From the NCBI GenBank assembly GCA_934351765.1, contig CAKRJM010000022.1, positions 1-17,322 on the forward strand: a stretch of 17,322 nucleotides of DNA, in the 5' to 3' direction. Below are positions 15,601 through 17,322 of the stretch, piece by piece; within the stretch, counting starts at the first letter, position 1, and each line of letters starts with the position of its first letter. This stretch comes from an uncultured Lachnospiraceae bacterium. Lineage in GTDB: Bacteria > Bacillota > Clostridia > Lachnospirales > Lachnospiraceae. A program made the translations under genes and the position numbers. A model generated the notes under the pieces. The model was given only the letters and a program-made list of their open reading frames with translations, had not been told where the DNA came from and did no database searches.

Positions 15601-16755
15601 TTATTTATTGAAGAAGCCCTTCTTTTTATGTTTTTCTTCATGGGAAGATTCACCGTTCGTCTCGCCCATGGCCTCCTGGAATTTCTGGAGTGCTTCCTTC
15701 TGCTCTTTACTGAGTTTTTCCGGTACCTTGACTACCAGAGTTACATAATGGTCGCCTCTGGTATTCTTGCTCCGCAGGAATGGAACGCCCTTTCCCTTCA
15801 GCCGGATCCTGGTATCGGTCTGCGCTCCAGGCGCTACATTGTAGGCCACTTCTCCGTCCACAGTCTTGATTCGGATCTCGCCGCCAAGAGCTGCCGTTGC
15901 AAAGGAGATAGGAACCGTAGAATAAATATTGGTATCCTGACGACGGAAGGTGGGATGCTGAGAAACAACAACCTCAACCAGCAGATCGCCCCGTTCTCCT
16001 CCATTTACACCAAGCTCTCCTTTTCCGCGGAGTCTTACGCTCTGGCCGTCATCAATTCCGGCAGGAATGGAAACAGCGATCCGCTTTCTCGAGCTGGTAT
16101 ATCCCGTTCCGCGGCAGGCAGAACATTTCTCCTTGATGATCTTTCCGGTTCCGCCGCAGTCCGGACAGTTCTGGACATTCCGCACCATGCCGAACATGGA
16201 CTGCTGGGTGTAGACCACCTGGCCCTTGCCGTTGCACTTCGGGCAGGTCTCCGGCTGAGTTCCGGGCTTTGCACCGGTTCCGTGGCACTGGGCACACTCA
16301 TCCTTTGTGGTGATCTCCAGCTCCTTTTCACAGCCGAACAGCGCTTCCTCAAAGGTAATGCGAATACTGGTCCGCAGATTGGCTCCCCGCATGGGGCCGT
16401 TGTTTGCCCGGCTTCTGCTTCTTCCTCCGCCGAACAGATCTCCGAAGATATCTCCGAAAATATCTCCCATATCCGCACCGCTGAAATCAAACCCGCCGAA
16501 GCCGCCGGCTCCTCCTGCTCCGCCGTCAAAGGCTGCATGACCAAACTGATCATACTGACGCCGTTTTTCCGGATCGCTTAAAACCGCATACGCCTCACTC
16601 GCTTCCTTGAACTTTGCTTCTGCCTCCGGATTTCCCTGGTTGGTATCCGGGTGATATTTCTTTGCCAGCACACGATATGCCTTTTTTAATGCTGCCTCGT
16701 CAGCATCCTTCGGGACACCGAGCACCTCGTAATAATCTCTTTTATTCTCAGCCAC
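15601..16755 (-). CDS. dnaJ: Chaperone DnaJ (Hsp40)
   Basis: DnaJ delivers unfolded proteins to DnaK and stimulates its ATPase. Starting at GTG 16755 it has 384 residues. The J domain is at 1-70 with HPD at 35-37. A Gly/Phe-rich linker follows (about 78-110, including [13 protein letters not shown]). The zinc-binding region has four CxxCxGxG repeats, with cysteines at 154/157, 171/174, 197/200 and 211/214. The substrate-binding C-terminal domain and a short Lys-rich tail complete the protein. An earlier GTG at 16764 is too close to the GGAGAGG site, whereas 16755 is eight bases from it and gives the usual [13 protein letters not shown] opening. It lies directly downstream of dnaK, separated by a terminator-like hairpin. 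Confidence 0.97.
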   Translation of the reverse strand: MAENKRDYYEVLGVPKDADEAALKKAYRVLAKKYHPDTNQGNPEAEAKFKEASEAYAVLSDPEKRRQYDQFGHAAFDGGAGGAGGFGGFDFSGADMGDIFGDIFGDLFGGGRSRSRANNGPMRGANLRTSIRITFEEALFGCEKELEITTKDECAQCHGTGAKPGTQPETCPKCNGKGQVVYTQQSMFGMVRNVQNCPDCGGTGKIIKEKCSACRGTGYTSSRKRIAVSIPAGIDDGQSVRLRGKGELGVNGGERGDLLVEVVVSQHPTFRRQDTNIYSTVPISFATAALGGEIRIKTVDGEVAYNVAPGAQTDTRIRLKGKGVPFLRSKNTRGDHYVTLVVKVPEKLSKEQKEALQKFQEAMGETNGESSHEEKHKKKGFFNK

Positions 16756-16790
16756 TTGTTCCACCTCTCCAAAATCTCCCCGGACACACC

Positions 16791-16831
16791 AAAAGATTCA
16801 AGGCGCCCCCTTTCGGGGGCTGCCCTGAATC
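16791..16831 (-). terminator. Terminator-like hairpin between dnaK and dnaJ
   Basis: On the transcript, GATTCA, GGGC and GCCCCC pair with GGGGGC, GCCT and TGAATC around a GAAA tetraloop, with one bulged A and one G-U pair, followed by UUUU. This is a strong intrinsic-terminator shape about 20 nt after the dnaK stop. It would lower dnaJ expression relative to dnaK, or mark an RNA processing or stability site. Confidence 0.82.
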
Positions 16832-16852
16832 CCTGGAAAAACGGAAGAGTTT

Positions 16853-17322
16853 TTATACCTCTTTGTAATCTGCGTCTACAACGTCATCGTCTGCTGCCTG
16901 GCCTGCTCCTGCACCGGCTTCAGGACCTGCGCCCTGTGCGCCCTGTGCTCCCTGTGCACTCTGAGCCTGCTCATACATCTTGGCGAAAAGCGCCTGAGCA
17001 CTGTTCATCAGCTTCTCTTTGCCGGACTTCAGTTCATCAAGCTGTGCGTCAGAGATCTCACCGTTTGCCGTTGCATCTACAACTGCCTTCAGGGACTTGA
17101 TATCCTCTTCCACTGCGCTCTTCTGAGCAGGATCGATCTTGTCTCCAGCTTCCTCCAGTGCCTTCTCGGTCTGGAATACCATGGAGTCTGCTTCGTTTCT
17201 TGCATCGATGCCCTCTTTACGCTTCTTGTCCTGAGCCTCGAACTCAGCTGCTTCCTTAACAGCCTTGTCGATGTCAGCCTCAGACATATTGGAGCCTGCG
17301 GTAATGGTGATGTGCTGCTCCT
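16853..17322 (-). CDS. dnaK: Chaperone DnaK (Hsp70), C-terminal part only
   Basis: The last 155 or so codons of dnaK are present; the gene enters from the right edge. The visible part starts in the substrate-binding domain (QHITITAGSNMSEADIDKAV) and continues through the helical lid (EEDIKSLKAVVDATANGEIS, then ALFAKMYEQA). The disordered tail has an AQGAQGAQGA repeat, then Gly/Ala residues and the end DDDVVDADYKEV, close to the common EEVVDADYEEV-type ending recognised by co-chaperones. The TAA is at 16853-16855. It is followed after a hairpin by dnaJ, the usual order in Firmicutes. Confidence 0.96.
   Translation of the reverse strand, partial: EQHITITAGSNMSEADIDKAVKEAAEFEAQDKKRKEGIDARNEADSMVFQTEKALEEAGDKIDPAQKSAVEEDIKSLKAVVDATANGEISDAQLDELKSGKEKLMNSAQALFAKMYEQAQSAQGAQGAQGAGPEAGAGAGQAADDDVVDADYKEV

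Noticed and set aside
15628..16581. Plus-strand frame of 317 codons
   Set aside because: Antisense to dnaJ, an artefact of GC-rich third positions.

Overview
All supportable genes lie on the minus strand, so transcription runs from high to low coordinates. The protein families, the strong AGGAGG-type ribosome binding sites, frequent GTG/TTG starts and moderate GC content suggest an anaerobic Firmicute of class Clostridia, most likely a Lachnospiraceae (Clostridium cluster XIVa) relative. This is inferred from the look of the proteins, not from a database search.

In transcription order, the window opens (17322 down to 15601) with the 3' end of dnaK followed by dnaJ. A strong intrinsic-terminator hairpin sits between them. 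Next comes a monocistronic small membrane protein (15155-15475) with its own terminator, then an NhaC-type Na+/H+ antiporter (13735-15051). A promoter near 13628-13656 starts a pyrimidine operon: pyrC, pyrF, pyrK, pyrD (class 1B) and pyrE, with overlapping or nearly touching genes. This operon seems to run on without a visible terminator through a 50-residue single-pass protein, a VanZ-like protein, two more small membrane proteins and a large M29-type metallo-aminopeptidase (5438-7501). None of these has an obvious role in pyrimidine synthesis.

A second promoter (5389-5418) drives a short purine operon, purE-purM-purN-purD (1829-5290). It lacks the purC, purF, purH and purL/Q genes often found beside these. 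Together the pyr and pur clusters supply steps toward UMP and IMP; the remaining steps must be encoded elsewhere.

Below purD is about 550 bp without a gene. It holds two and a half copies of a roughly 100-bp direct repeat, the last of which forms a long inverted repeat just after the purD stop. Next come a promoter and a two-gene Fic locus. The first gene is an intact small Fic adenylyltransferase of the auto-inhibited class III type (NmFic-like). The second, which runs off the left edge, is a Fic-family protein that appears to have lost its catalytic core by an in-frame deletion while keeping its N-terminal region and the start of a C-terminal winged-helix segment. This Fic pair and the repeat cluster are the least ordinary parts of the window; the rest is largely housekeeping.
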